Position numbers and translations under genes: made by a program. This document shows, one piece after another, positions 24,990 through 33,627 of a stretch of DNA of 64,000 nucleotides; the first letter of the stretch is position 1; each line of letters starts with the position of its first letter. Origin of the DNA: JBFMHP01 sp040752855 (GTDB lineage: Bacteria; Pseudomonadota; Gammaproteobacteria; RBG-16-57-12); NCBI GenBank assembly GCA_040752855.1, contig JBFMHP010000021.1:124001-188000 (forward strand), in the 5' to 3' direction. The notes beneath the pieces are model-generated. The model did not search any database. It worked only from the letters and a program-made list of their open reading frames with translations, and was not told the origin of the DNA.

Positions 24990-25553
24990 ATGGAAATTAT
25001 CCCGAATTGGCATCCGATCTTCGTGCACTTCACGATTGCACTGTTGTGCACGTCCTTGCTGTTCATGCTGCTGAAGTGGATCTATCCCAAGCCGCCCTAC
25101 GTCGAGCAATGGCGTGCCACGGCGCGCTGGACCCTATGGCTGGGCGGCGCTATCACCCTGATCACGGTGTTCACCGGTTGGCTGGCCTTCAATTCCGTGG
25201 AGCATGATGACGTTTCGCACCGTGCGATGCTGGAACACCGCAACTGGGCGGTGACCACCGTCGTGCTGATCGAGATCATCACGATCTGGTCGATTGCGCG
25301 GTGCCTGCGCCGGAAACATCTCGGCTATGGGTTCCTGGCGGTGATGATCGTCACGGTGGGCATGGTCTTGGCCACCGCCTGGCACGGGGCGGAGCTGGTG
25401 TACCGCCATGGCTTGGGGGTGATGGCGCTGCCGAATGTCGGTCATCATGACCATAGCGATCATGCCCATGGGCACGGCGCAGCGCCCAATCTCGAGGATA
25501 TGGCGATCGATGCCGATACGCTCGATGAATTCATCCGGCACAAACAAGAGTGA
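24990..25553 (+). CDS. DUF2231-like membrane protein with His-rich tail
   Basis: A 187-residue protein. NWHPIFVHFTIALLCTSLLF is the DUF2231 opening, and four membrane helices span roughly residues 9-145. The conserved histidines of the HP..VH motif could bind heme or metal. A cytoplasmic or periplasmic tail, GHHDHSDHAHGHGA, adds a metal-binding tract. CAGGAAC precedes ATG at 24990. The stop overlaps a GTG that can start the next gene (GTGA), indicating coupling to the cytochrome that follows. Confidence 0.7.
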   Translation: MEIIPNWHPIFVHFTIALLCTSLLFMLLKWIYPKPPYVEQWRATARWTLWLGGAITLITVFTGWLAFNSVEHDDVSHRAMLEHRNWAVTTVVLIEIITIWSIARCLRRKHLGYGFLAVMIVTVGMVLATAWHGAELVYRHGLGVMALPNVGHHDHSDHAHGHGAAPNLEDMAIDADTLDEFIRHKQE

Positions 25554-26029
25554 TCAACGGGTTTTACGTGGTACGCAGTATTCTCATCGCAGTATTGGCA
25601 CTTGGCGGTCTCCTCGCGGCGTGTGACCGGGGGACGCCAACCCTTCCAGAGCAAGCACAGGTCACACCACCACCGCGCGTTACCGATCCGGCGCAGCTTG
25701 CGCTGGGCCGGAAGGTGTACATGGCGCACTGCAAGGAGTGCCACGGTGAACATGCCGAAGGCCAGCCGAACTGGCGCATGCAAGGACCGGACGGCAGATA
25801 TCCCCCGCCGCCGCTCGATGGCTCCGGCCATGCCTGGCATCATACCAACGCCGTGCTGCTCGATGTGATCAAGCACGGCAGCCCGGGCGGTCTGGGCAAT
25901 ATGCCGGGCTGGCAGGACAAGCTCAGCGATCAGGAGATCACCGCCGTGATCGACTGGTTCAAGTCGCTCTGGCCCCAGCAGGCCTATGAGGTCTGGTACC
26001 AGATCGAACTCGAAAGTCATCGTCAATGA
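25550..26029 (+). CDS. Monoheme cytochrome c lipoprotein
   Basis: A 159-residue protein with a lipobox (LALGGLLAAC), followed by a class I cytochrome c domain. The heme site CKECH lies in VYMAHCKECHGEHAEGQPNW, and the distal Met is probably in GGLGNMPGW. GTG at 25550 overlaps the previous stop (GTGA) and is preferred; GTG at 25568 would shorten the signal by six residues. Cytochromes of this kind travel with DUF2231 proteins and may pass electrons during periplasmic metal oxidation; the partner is unknown. Confidence 0.75.
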   Translation: MINGFYVVRSILIAVLALGGLLAACDRGTPTLPEQAQVTPPPRVTDPAQLALGRKVYMAHCKECHGEHAEGQPNWRMQGPDGRYPPPPLDGSGHAWHHTNAVLLDVIKHGSPGGLGNMPGWQDKLSDQEITAVIDWFKSLWPQQAYEVWYQIELESHRQ

Positions 26030-26049
26030 ACTATTCCACCGGAGGCACC

Positions 26050-26439
26050 ATGTACGGGTTTCATGTGAGTGTGAAGGGCGATTTCAACGCGGTCATCGAA
26101 CGGGTGACGCAGGCCTTGCAGCAGGAAGGCTTCGGGGTGCTGACCGACATCGACGTCCAGGCCACGCTGAAGAAAAAACTCAATGTCGAGATGCGCCCCT
26201 ATCGCATCCTCGGCGCCTGCAATCCGCCGCTGGCGCATCGGGCCATCAGCGCCGAGCCCGACATCGGCCTGCTGCTGCCGTGCAACGTGCTGGTGCGCGC
26301 CGAGGCCGACGGCTCGATCACCGTCGGCTTCATGGACCCGGCGGCCGTGCTCGGGCTGGTGGAAAAACCGGAACTGCACGAACTCGCCGGGCAGGTGCGC
26401 GAAAAGCTCATGCGCGTGCGCGCCGCGCTGGCGGGCTGA
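26050..26439 (+). CDS. DUF302 domain protein
   Basis: A 129-residue soluble protein. GFHVSVKGDFNAVIERVTQA, then VDIDVQATL-like sequence, LGACNPPLAHRAISAEPDIG and LLPCNVLVR are hallmark DUF302 segments with two conserved cysteines. Function unknown; members often occur with copper or heme proteins. GGAGG precedes ATG at 26050. A 20-base gap from the cytochrome gene suggests the same transcript. Confidence 0.85.
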   Translation: MYGFHVSVKGDFNAVIERVTQALQQEGFGVLTDIDVQATLKKKLNVEMRPYRILGACNPPLAHRAISAEPDIGLLLPCNVLVRAEADGSITVGFMDPAAVLGLVEKPELHELAGQVREKLMRVRAALAG

Positions 26440-26635
26440 ACTTCATCATCCCGTTGTTCGCACGGCAAGGGAATGCTGTCTGCATGGGGCGGCAGAAACG
26501 AGAAATCTGCAGCGTGTTAAAGCCCCTATGAAATATGTCGATATTCCCCACTGCGGAAAGTCGCTGTATTCACTTTCCCCGGGTCATCCGCGCCAGCGGA
26601 TGGCGTTCAAATGAATTGAAGGGGAATCACTTCTT

Positions 26636-27130
26636 ATGTCAGTCAAAATCATTTCAGCAGTTCTCGGTTTAGGTTTAGCGGCTGCGGCCGCCGGTGCAAT
26701 GGCGGCCTCGGACGCCGCGTTTCCCAAGGGGTGGAAGGATTGGCCGATCAAACACACCGGCGCGATCCCCGGCAGCAGCACACCGATCCCGAGCGGCGTT
26801 CCCGTGATCGTGCAGGAAACGGTCAAGACCTATAACTGGGTCCAGGACGGCAAGGGTTCCAAATACAACGTGCGCGTGAATCCGGCCCAGGACGGCCCCT
26901 ACAAGGCCCGCTCCGGCAAATTCGGCGACGGTCCCACCGCGGTGTTGGAGCTTACCGACATCAAAGCGATCCTGGTCACCGAACATCTCTTGGGCGAGCC
27001 GGTCTACGGGGCCTACACCTACGAGGGTAAGGACATCAGCGATGCCCATGCCTCATTGAAGCCCCAGGTGTGCAAGACCTGTCATTCAGGGTACGGCGAG
27101 GCCTGCGTGGTCGGGGTCTGCTCCAAGTGA
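26636..27130 (+). CDS. Periplasmic monoheme cytochrome (P460/c'-beta-like layout)
   Basis: A 164-residue protein with a cleaved signal peptide (about residues 1-23). The heme site CKTCH lies near the very C terminus (KPQVCKTCHSGYGEACVVGV), as in the cytochrome P460 and c'-beta families, though I cannot confirm that fold. Two further cysteines after the heme may form a disulfide. AGGGGA precedes ATG at 26636. The chemoreceptor gene follows after 19 bases, so the cytochrome may act as its ligand or redox sensor. Confidence 0.6.
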   Translation: MSVKIISAVLGLGLAAAAAGAMAASDAAFPKGWKDWPIKHTGAIPGSSTPIPSGVPVIVQETVKTYNWVQDGKGSKYNVRVNPAQDGPYKARSGKFGDGPTAVLELTDIKAILVTEHLLGEPVYGAYTYEGKDISDAHASLKPQVCKTCHSGYGEACVVGVCSK

Positions 27131-27149
27131 ACTGGTTCCCGGGGGGAAT

Positions 27150-28904
27150 ATGGATTTTCTGCGTTCGAGATTCACGATTGCTGAGCAGGTCACGGCCGGA
27201 CCGGTTATCTTGATGGTCTTGCTCGGCATGGTGTTGGGAACAATCTTTTATTCTTACACCTACGATGATCATTTGGAGCATACCATCAACGAGGCCCGCA
27301 TCGCCGCGCAGCCGATCGTGCTGCTGATGCGCAAGAGCGTCGGCGGCGGCAACTACGCCAATGTCCAGGACGAAGCCGCTTTCGAGTTGTACAAGAGCAA
27401 TGGGCTTCTCAAGTTCTTCTCCGTCGAAGGCAAGACCGATCAGTCCGGGGAGCCGTTCGGATTCATCTATGAGGCCGGGGATAATCGCATCGTACGCACG
27501 TATTACCCGGCGAATTACGAGAGTGAGCTGAAGGACAAGATCGAGCGCGCCAATGCCGCCCTTGCCAATCTGCCCGCTGATCACCCGCGCCGGCTCACGG
27601 TCGAACAGATGGTACATGAGCAACGAGCGGCGCTGGAGCAGTACGGCGCCGATGACGCGCGTGCAAAGGCACTGTTGGATAAATACCACCGGCCCGACCA
27701 GAAGAGTCTTGCCGAGGGCTACTATCTGGACCAGGCGAACTGGCTGATCCATCTGCGTCTGGATGTCGACAATCCAGGGGGTGGAGAGGTATGGCTGGTG
27801 GTCGACGGGACGGAGCTCTCGCAGTTGGGCTATGAGTCTCTGATGACCTTTTTGCCGGCGACGGTGATTGCCTTGCTGGTGTGCGGCGTGTTCTCGGTGC
27901 TGATGGCCAGAAGCATGACCCGGCCGCTCAAAGAGATGGTCGCGACCATCGAGCACATCGAACGCAATTCCGATCTGACCCCGCGTTTACCGGATCGGGG
28001 CCGGGATGAAATTGCGCGCATTGCGCACTCCCTCAATCAGATGCTGGGCAAGTTCCAGGGGGTTTTGCAGGAGGTGAATCAGTCCACCGAGCGTGTTTCA
28101 CAGTCGGCGCAGCTGATGAGCACCTCCCTGCATGAATCCAGCGCGGGCATTACGGAAGAGAAGGACCGCGCCCGCCAGCTTGCCACGGCGGCCAATGAGA
28201 TGTTGGCCGTGGTCGAGGAGGTGGCCAAGAGCGCGACCGTGGCCGCCGAATCGGCCAGCGATGCCGATCATGCGGCCGCCGAAGGATCGAAGGAAGTGCA
28301 GTCGACCATCAAGGACATCGATGCCTTGGCCAACGCGATCGAGGCCAGCGCCGTGGTGATAGCGCAATTGAGCAAGCAGGCCGAAGGCATCGGCAGCGTG
28401 CTGGATGTGATCCGCGGCATCGCCGACCAGACCAATCTGCTGGCGCTCAACGCCGCGATCGAGGCCGCGCGCGCTGGTGAGCAAGGCCGAGGCTTTTCCG
28501 TGGTGGCCGACGAGGTGCGCACCTTGGCCCAGCGCACGCAGAACTCGACCGCCGAGATCCACCAGATGATCACCCAACTACAAAACGGCGTGTCGCAGGC
28601 GGTGACGGCGGTGCGCGAGGGTAAGCGCTATTCCGATGCCTGTGTCACTCAGGCGCAGCAGACGGCGGTGGCCTTGTCGCGGATCAATCAAGCCGTGGAG
28701 CAGATCCGCTCGATGAACGAGCAGATCGCCACCTCGGCCGAAGAACAGGCGACCGTCACCGATCAGATCAACCGTAACATTACCGAGATCTCCGAGATCT
28801 CCAATCACAATTCAGACAATGCCTGCCATTGTGCGCAGGCCAGCGAGGAACTGGCGCGTCTGGCCACCGACTTGGAGAAAAAGGTGGCCGTGTTCCGGGT
28901 TTAA
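27150..28904 (+). CDS. Methyl-accepting chemotaxis protein
   Basis: A 584-residue receptor. TM1 is at about residues 15-36, a periplasmic domain of nearly 200 residues resembles the Tll0287-like (DUF3365) sensor, and TM2 is at about 233-252. A HAMP domain (MTRPLKEMVATIEHIERNSD) and a long cytoplasmic coiled coil follow. The signalling tip GIADQTNLLALNAAIEAARA is fully conserved. GGGGGGAA precedes ATG at 27150. It is coupled to the upstream cytochrome. No other che genes lie in the window, so it feeds a signalling array encoded elsewhere. Confidence 0.92.
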   Translation: MDFLRSRFTIAEQVTAGPVILMVLLGMVLGTIFYSYTYDDHLEHTINEARIAAQPIVLLMRKSVGGGNYANVQDEAAFELYKSNGLLKFFSVEGKTDQSGEPFGFIYEAGDNRIVRTYYPANYESELKDKIERANAALANLPADHPRRLTVEQMVHEQRAALEQYGADDARAKALLDKYHRPDQKSLAEGYYLDQANWLIHLRLDVDNPGGGEVWLVVDGTELSQLGYESLMTFLPATVIALLVCGVFSVLMARSMTRPLKEMVATIEHIERNSDLTPRLPDRGRDEIARIAHSLNQMLGKFQGVLQEVNQSTERVSQSAQLMSTSLHESSAGITEEKDRARQLATAANEMLAVVEEVAKSATVAAESASDADHAAAEGSKEVQSTIKDIDALANAIEASAVVIAQLSKQAEGIGSVLDVIRGIADQTNLLALNAAIEAARAGEQGRGFSVVADEVRTLAQRTQNSTAEIHQMITQLQNGVSQAVTAVREGKRYSDACVTQAQQTAVALSRINQAVEQIRSMNEQIATSAEEQATVTDQINRNITEISEISNHNSDNACHCAQASEELARLATDLEKKVAVFRV

Positions 28905-28968
28905 CCGCGCCGAAAATATTATTCAGATTTTATTAAAGTCCGGCAGGCCATGGCCGATCTACTTGATA

Positions 28969-28991
28969 CAGCCGCACAGTGACTGCGGCTG
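28969..28991 (+). terminator. Hairpin downstream of chemoreceptor gene
   Basis: CAGCCGCA and TGCGGCTG pair around seven bases, followed by AGATAAAAAC rather than a T-run. A weak terminator candidate. Confidence 0.4.
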
Positions 28992-29020
28992 AGATAAAAA
29001 CTCTCTCCTCCTGGTGATTA

Positions 29021-29049
29021 CCCTGCTTCGAAGGAAGCAGGGTTTTTTC
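29021..29049 (+). terminator. Rho-independent terminator upstream of ilvD
   Basis: CCCTGCTTCGAAGGAAGCAG then GG and six T. It ends transcription from the chemoreceptor gene before the ilvD promoter region. Confidence 0.85.
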
Positions 29050-29121
29050 TTTGTGGTGATCCTGCGTTGGGCTGGGCTAAAATAGCCGTAGTAGTTTGTA
29101 GCCAGTCCACGAGGAACCCCC

Positions 29122-30972
29122 ATGCCCGATTATCGCTCCAAGACCTCCACCCATGGCCGCAACATGGCCGGCGCCCGTTCGCTGTGGCGCGCCACCGGCA
29201 TGAAGGATGAAGACTTCGGCAAGCCGATCATCGCCGTCGCCAACTCCTTCACCCAGTTCGTGCCGGGCCATGTGCATCTGAAAGACATGGGACAATTGGT
29301 GGCGCGCGAGATCGAGGCCGCCGGCGCGGTGGCCAAGGAGTTCAACACCATCGCCGTGGACGACGGCATCGCCATGGGCCACAGCGGCATGCTGTATTCG
29401 CTGCCCTCGCGCGAGTTGATCGCCGATGCGGTCGAATACATGGTCAACGCCCATTGCGCCGATGCCTTAGTGTGCATCTCCAACTGCGACAAGATCACCC
29501 CCGGCATGCTGATGGCCGCGCTGCGGCTGAATATCCCGGCGGTGTTCGTCTCCGGCGGGCCGATGGAGGCTGGCAAGGCGGTGATCCACGGCAAGGTGGT
29601 GCATCTGGATCTGGTCGATGCGATGGTTGCCGCGGCGAGCCCGCAGGAGAGCGACGAAGACGTGCAGATCATGGAGCGCTCGGCCTGTCCGACTTGTGGT
29701 TCTTGCTCCGGGATGTTCACCGCCAATTCCATGAACTGCCTGACCGAGGCGCTGGGCCTCAGCCTGCCGGGCAACGGCTCGCTGCTCGCCACCCATGCCG
29801 ATCGTAAGGAGCTGTTCCTCAAGGCCGGACGGATCGCCGTCGAGCTGGCGCGCCGTTATTACGAGCAGAATGATGAAAGCGCGCTGCCGCGCTCGATCGC
29901 CAGCTTCGCCGCCTTTGAGAACGCCATGTGTTTGGACATCGCCATGGGCGGTTCCACCAACACCGTGCTGCACTTGCTCGCCGCCGCGCAAGAGGCCGGG
30001 GTGGACTTCACCATGCAAGATATCGATCGTCTCTCGCGCAAGGTGCCGCACCTGGCCAAGGTCGCCCCGAGCACCCAGCAATACCATATGGAAGACGTGC
30101 ACCGCGCCGGTGGCGTGATCGGCATCCTCGGCGAACTGGATCGCGCCGGTCTACTCAATACCCAGGTGCCCACCGTTCACAGTAAAACGCTGGGCGAGGC
30201 TTTGGCCAAGTGGGATGTGCAGCGTACGGGCGATGCTGCCGTGAAGAAGTTCTTCGCGGCCGCCCCCGGCGGCGTACCGACCACCGTGGCCTTCAGTCAG
30301 GACAAGCGCTATGCCACGCTGGATCAAGATCGTGCCAAGGGCTGCATCCGCGACCTGGAACACGCCTACAGCCGCGACGGCGGCCTGGCGGTGCTGTTCG
30401 GCAACATCGCCGAGGAAGGCTGCATCGTCAAGACCGCGGGCGTGGATGCAAGCATCCTCAAATTCTCCGGCCCTGCCCGTATCTTCGAGAGCCAGGACGA
30501 CGCCGTCGCCGGCATCCTGAATGATCAGATCAAACCGGGTGATGTCGTGATCATCCGCTACGAGGGACCCAAGGGCGGTCCCGGCATGCAGGAGATGCTC
30601 TATCCGACCTCGTACCTCAAGTCCAAGGGCCTGGGCAAATCCTGCGCGCTGCTTACCGACGGCCGCTTCTCTGGCGGCACCTCGGGGCTCTCCATCGGCC
30701 ACGTCTCGCCCGAGGCGGCCGAGGGCGGGGCGATTGGCCTGGTCGAGGAAGGCGACATCATCGAGATCGACATCCCGAACCGCACCATCCGCCTTGCTGT
30801 CGCCGATGCCGTGTTGTCGAAGCGCCGCGCCGCGATGCAGGCCAAGGGCGCGCAGGCCTGGAAACCGGCCAAGCGCCAGCGCCAGGTCTCGGCCGCGTTG
30901 CGCGCCTACGCCGCCATGACCACCAGCGCCTCGCGCGGCGCGGTGCGCGATGTCTCGCAAGTGGAGAAGTAA
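29122..30972 (+). CDS. ilvD: Dihydroxy-acid dehydratase
   Basis: A 616-residue Fe-S enzyme that dehydrates dihydroxy acids to 2-keto acids, the third common step in branched-chain amino-acid synthesis. The cluster cysteines lie in CISNCDKITPGML and SACPTCGSCSGMFTANSMNC. The C-terminal LTDGRFSGGTSGLSIGHVSP is the conserved active-site segment. The length matches the usual E. coli-type enzyme. It appears monocistronic, bounded by terminators on both sides. Confidence 0.96.
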   Translation: MPDYRSKTSTHGRNMAGARSLWRATGMKDEDFGKPIIAVANSFTQFVPGHVHLKDMGQLVAREIEAAGAVAKEFNTIAVDDGIAMGHSGMLYSLPSRELIADAVEYMVNAHCADALVCISNCDKITPGMLMAALRLNIPAVFVSGGPMEAGKAVIHGKVVHLDLVDAMVAAASPQESDEDVQIMERSACPTCGSCSGMFTANSMNCLTEALGLSLPGNGSLLATHADRKELFLKAGRIAVELARRYYEQNDESALPRSIASFAAFENAMCLDIAMGGSTNTVLHLLAAAQEAGVDFTMQDIDRLSRKVPHLAKVAPSTQQYHMEDVHRAGGVIGILGELDRAGLLNTQVPTVHSKTLGEALAKWDVQRTGDAAVKKFFAAAPGGVPTTVAFSQDKRYATLDQDRAKGCIRDLEHAYSRDGGLAVLFGNIAEEGCIVKTAGVDASILKFSGPARIFESQDDAVAGILNDQIKPGDVVIIRYEGPKGGPGMQEMLYPTSYLKSKGLGKSCALLTDGRFSGGTSGLSIGHVSPEAAEGGAIGLVEEGDIIEIDIPNRTIRLAVADAVLSKRRAAMQAKGAQAWKPAKRQRQVSAALRAYAAMTTSASRGAVRDVSQVEK

Positions 30973-31015
30973 TCCCGCTTTTGACGCTCGGTCTGCTCGA
31001 TGATATAAACCTATT

Positions 31016-31040
31016 GAAAGCCCGCTCACGCGGGCTTTTC
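31016..31040 (+). terminator. Rho-independent terminator after ilvD
   Basis: GAAAGCCCGCTCACGCGGGC followed by TTTTC; 44 bases after the ilvD stop. Confidence 0.8.
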
Positions 31041-31074
31041 GATCATTGCAACCAAGAAAAAAGACGAGGGGAAG

Positions 31075-31671
31075 ATGAAGCAGCAAACATGGGCGGTATT
31101 GATGGGGACGATGCTCGCGGCGGCCAGTGGCGCGGCAGCGGCGGAGGGTGATGCGAAACGGGGCGCGGAGCTCGCGGCTGCCTGCGGCGGCTGCCACGGC
31201 GAGACCGGCAACAGCGAAGTGCCCACCTTCCCGAAGCTCGCCGGCCAGAAGGCGCAGTACATCGTCAAACAGATCGCGGATTTCCAGAAGGGTGGCCGCA
31301 CCGATGAGACCATGGCCGGCATGGCCATGGGCCTCACCGAGAAGCAGGATGTGCTGGACATCGCCGCCTTTTATGCCAGCCAGCCGGTGATGAAGGGCAG
31401 CGCCGAGGGGGCGGATGCCAAGGCGCTGGCCAAGGGCAAGGAGATCTATCTGGAGTTCAAGTGCAACACCTGTCACGGGGATGACGGCAAGGGCAAGGGC
31501 AGTCTGTTCCCGGTCATCGGCGGGCAACACAAGGATTACCTCGCCAAGACCCTTACTGACCTGAAAACCGATGTGCGCAAAAACGATACGACGATGATGA
31601 TGGCGCCGCTCGCCAAGAAGCTCAACGCCAAGCAGATCGAGGCTGTCGCCGAGTATCTTTCGACGCTGTAG
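31075..31671 (+). CDS. Diheme cytochrome c4
   Basis: A 198-residue periplasmic protein with a signal peptide (about residues 1-22). Two homologous cytochrome domains carry CGGCHGETGN and CNTCHGDDGKG. Each domain has a later Met-containing segment (GMAMGL, TTMMMAPLAKKL). The length and the paired-domain layout are typical of c4, which carries electrons to terminal oxidases. GAGGGGAAG precedes ATG at 31075. A second c4 gene follows about 200 bases downstream, separated by a palindromic repeat. Confidence 0.88.
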   Translation: MKQQTWAVLMGTMLAAASGAAAAEGDAKRGAELAAACGGCHGETGNSEVPTFPKLAGQKAQYIVKQIADFQKGGRTDETMAGMAMGLTEKQDVLDIAAFYASQPVMKGSAEGADAKALAKGKEIYLEFKCNTCHGDDGKGKGSLFPVIGGQHKDYLAKTLTDLKTDVRKNDTTMMMAPLAKKLNAKQIEAVAEYLSTL

Positions 31672-31684
31672 TGTCGCCTGCTAT

Positions 31685-31754
31685 GTAGGCCGGCATAAGC
31701 GCCAGCGTTGCCGGCACGGGCTGCCGGGAACGGCTACGCCTTATCCCGGCCTAC
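31685..31754. repeat. GTAGGCCGGC palindromic repeat, copy 2
   Basis: A 70-base element, GTAGGCCGGCATAAGCGCCA to CCTTATCCCGGCCTAC, homologous to the copy at 24278-24359 with a shorter middle. It again lies just downstream of a coding region, 13 bases after the cytochrome c4 stop. Confidence 0.85.
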
Positions 31755-31867
31755 CTCTTCCGATCGGCGCTGGATTGCGGTCCGGCGTTTTTTATCCCCC
31801 CCTTCCATCAAAACTCCACTTTTTGTGCCGATATGATCTTGGTGTCAAGCTCGATCGGGAAGTGGTC

Positions 31868-32461
31868 ATGCGTCTTTCAAATGCGGTGTTAAGTGTTGGA
31901 TTGGCTTTGGGATTGGTCGCAGGGCTCGCGGCGGCGGGCGATGCGCGGTTAGGCGAGCAGGTGGCGGGGGCGTGTGCGGACTGCCACGGTCGCGAGGGTA
32001 ACGGACGGAATGATAAGCCCGGGGTGCCGAGGCTCGCGGGGCAGTCGGAGGCCTACCTGGTGAAGCAGATGTTCGACATCCGTCACGGTCGCCGCCAGCA
32101 TGGCGCGGCGGGCGGATTCGAGCCGCTGACGCTGGTGCAGATCGAGGGGCTGGCGGCGCATTACGCGCACCTGCCGCGCGGCGCGGGCACGCCGGGCAAC
32201 GTCTACGCGGTGGCCGACGGGCGGCGCTATTTCGAGGAACGCAATTGCCGGCTGTGCCACGGTGTGGATGGCGAAGGCAATCTACAGGACGGTCAAATCC
32301 CGCGCCTCGGCGGCCAAGGCCGCCAGTATCTGATCAATGCGATGAAGGATTTCCAAAGCGGCCAGCGCCGCAACGACCGCGACGGCGTGAAGCCGTTCTT
32401 TTTCTCCTCGGTGGCTGATCAGGATATCGAGGCGCTGGCCGAGTATCTCAGCAGCCGCTGA
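31868..32461 (+). CDS. Second diheme cytochrome c4-type protein
   Basis: A 197-residue secreted protein with signal cleavage near AGLAAAGDAR. Heme sites are CADCHGREGN and CRLCHGVDGEG. A basic patch (FDIRHGRRQHG and QSGQRRNDRDG) sets it apart from the preceding c4 and suggests a different redox partner. ATG at 31868 follows GGGAAGTGG. Its 3' end overlaps the convergent ABC gene by 14 bases. Confidence 0.85.
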   Translation: MRLSNAVLSVGLALGLVAGLAAAGDARLGEQVAGACADCHGREGNGRNDKPGVPRLAGQSEAYLVKQMFDIRHGRRQHGAAGGFEPLTLVQIEGLAAHYAHLPRGAGTPGNVYAVADGRRYFEERNCRLCHGVDGEGNLQDGQIPRLGGQGRQYLINAMKDFQSGQRRNDRDGVKPFFFSSVADQDIEALAEYLSSR

Positions 32462-33512
32462 GGCGCTGCGGCCGGGCGAAGGCCACGATGTGTTCGAGGT
32501 TGAGATCGACGCCCACCGTCTCGCCGAGCTCATGGTCCATATGGCTGGGGAAAAGCGATAGGACCGTGCTTCCGGTCTCAAGTTTCAGCGTATAGAGGAT
32601 TTCCGCGCCCTTGAAGGCCTTGGCGGTGATGCGACCGCGCAGCCCGCTGTTTGGATTGGGGACGATATCGTCCGGGCGGATCAGGATGTCGACCTCCGTG
32701 CCCTGGCCCCAGGGATAGGCGCGGTTGCCTTGAAGCAGGCCGATCTCGGTGCGGATGGCCTCGTGCGAATCCATCACGCCCGGCAGGAAGATGCCCTTGC
32801 CGATGAAGTCCGCGACGAACCGGTTGGCCGGTTCGTGATAGAGATTGAACGGCGTGTCCCATTGCTGGAGCTGGCCATGCTGCATCACGCCGATGTGGTC
32901 GGCCATGGCGAAGGCCTCGTTCTGGTCGTGGGTGACCAGCACCCCGGTGATGCCTTGGTGCTTGAGGATGTCGCGGACTTCGGTGCTCAGGCGCTCGCGC
33001 AGGTCCACGTCGAGGTTGGAGAACGGCTCGTCCATCAGGATTAGATCCGGTTTTGGGGCCAGGGCGCGGGCCAGCGCCACGCGCTGCTGTTGCCCCCCGG
33101 AGAGCTCGTGCGGGTAACGCCGGCCAAGCTGCGCCAGTCCCACCAGTTCAAGCATGCTGTCGGCGATGACAGTTTTTTCCTTCTTGCCGAGTCCGCGCAG
33201 GCCGAAGCTTACGTTCTCGCTGACGGTGAGATGCGGAAACAGGGCGTAATCCTGAAACACCATGCCGATGCGCCGCTGTTCCGGCGGCAGGGTGAAGCCG
33301 GACCGGGAGATGCAACGATGGCTCAGGTCGATTTCACCGCGCGTAATGGACTCAAAACCGGCGATGGCGCGCAGCAGGGTGGTCTTGCCGCAGCCGCTGG
33401 GGCCGAGGATGCTCACCAGGCTGCCTTGATTGATGTGAAACGAGACATCGTCGAGGGCGCGATGCCCCTGGTAGTGCACCTCGATGTTCTTCACGTTCAA
33501 TAATGAATTCAT
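32448..33512 (-). CDS. Fe(III)-type ABC transporter ATP-binding protein (FbpC-like)
   Basis: A 354-residue ATPase. Walker A GPSGCGKT, Q-loop MVFQDYALFPHLTV, signature LSGGQQQR, Walker B LILMDEPFSNLD and switch His in VTHDQNEAF are all intact. A C-terminal TOBE-like domain of about 110 residues (VDILIRPDDIVPNPNSGLRG) fits iron and other anion importers. No substrate-binding or permease gene is adjacent, so its partners are encoded elsewhere. A Fur-box-like site lies just upstream, supporting an iron role. It overlaps the convergent c4 gene at the 3' end. Confidence 0.82.
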   Translation of the reverse strand: MNSLLNVKNIEVHYQGHRALDDVSFHINQGSLVSILGPSGCGKTTLLRAIAGFESITRGEIDLSHRCISRSGFTLPPEQRRIGMVFQDYALFPHLTVSENVSFGLRGLGKKEKTVIADSMLELVGLAQLGRRYPHELSGGQQQRVALARALAPKPDLILMDEPFSNLDVDLRERLSTEVRDILKHQGITGVLVTHDQNEAFAMADHIGVMQHGQLQQWDTPFNLYHEPANRFVADFIGKGIFLPGVMDSHEAIRTEIGLLQGNRAYPWGQGTEVDILIRPDDIVPNPNSGLRGRITAKAFKGAEILYTLKLETGSTVLSLFPSHMDHELGETVGVDLNLEHIVAFARPQRLSGC

Positions 33513-33536
33513 AAATCCTGAATACCCCTGCTCGTT

Positions 33537-33557
33537 TAATAGTAATCAATATCATTT
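33537..33557 (-). promoter_or_regulatory. Probable Fur box
   Basis: Read on the minus strand, AATGATATTGATTACTATT resembles the GATAATGATAATCATTATC consensus. It sits about 25 bases before the start of the iron-type ABC ATPase, where Fur would block transcription under iron sufficiency. Confidence 0.55.
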
Positions 33558-33582
33558 GCAGATAACAGGGGTAAGCCAAATA

Positions 33583-33614
33583 AAAAGCGCCCAACGTGGC
33601 CGGTGGGCGCTTTT
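33583..33614 (-). terminator. Rho-independent terminator of the argDF unit
   Basis: AAAAGCGCCCA and TGGGCGCTTTT pair around ten bases, giving a strong stem with T runs at both ends. It now lies about 200 bases after the argF stop because a MITE-like element is inserted between. Confidence 0.75.
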
Positions 33615-33627
33615 CGGAGTCGGGGGT

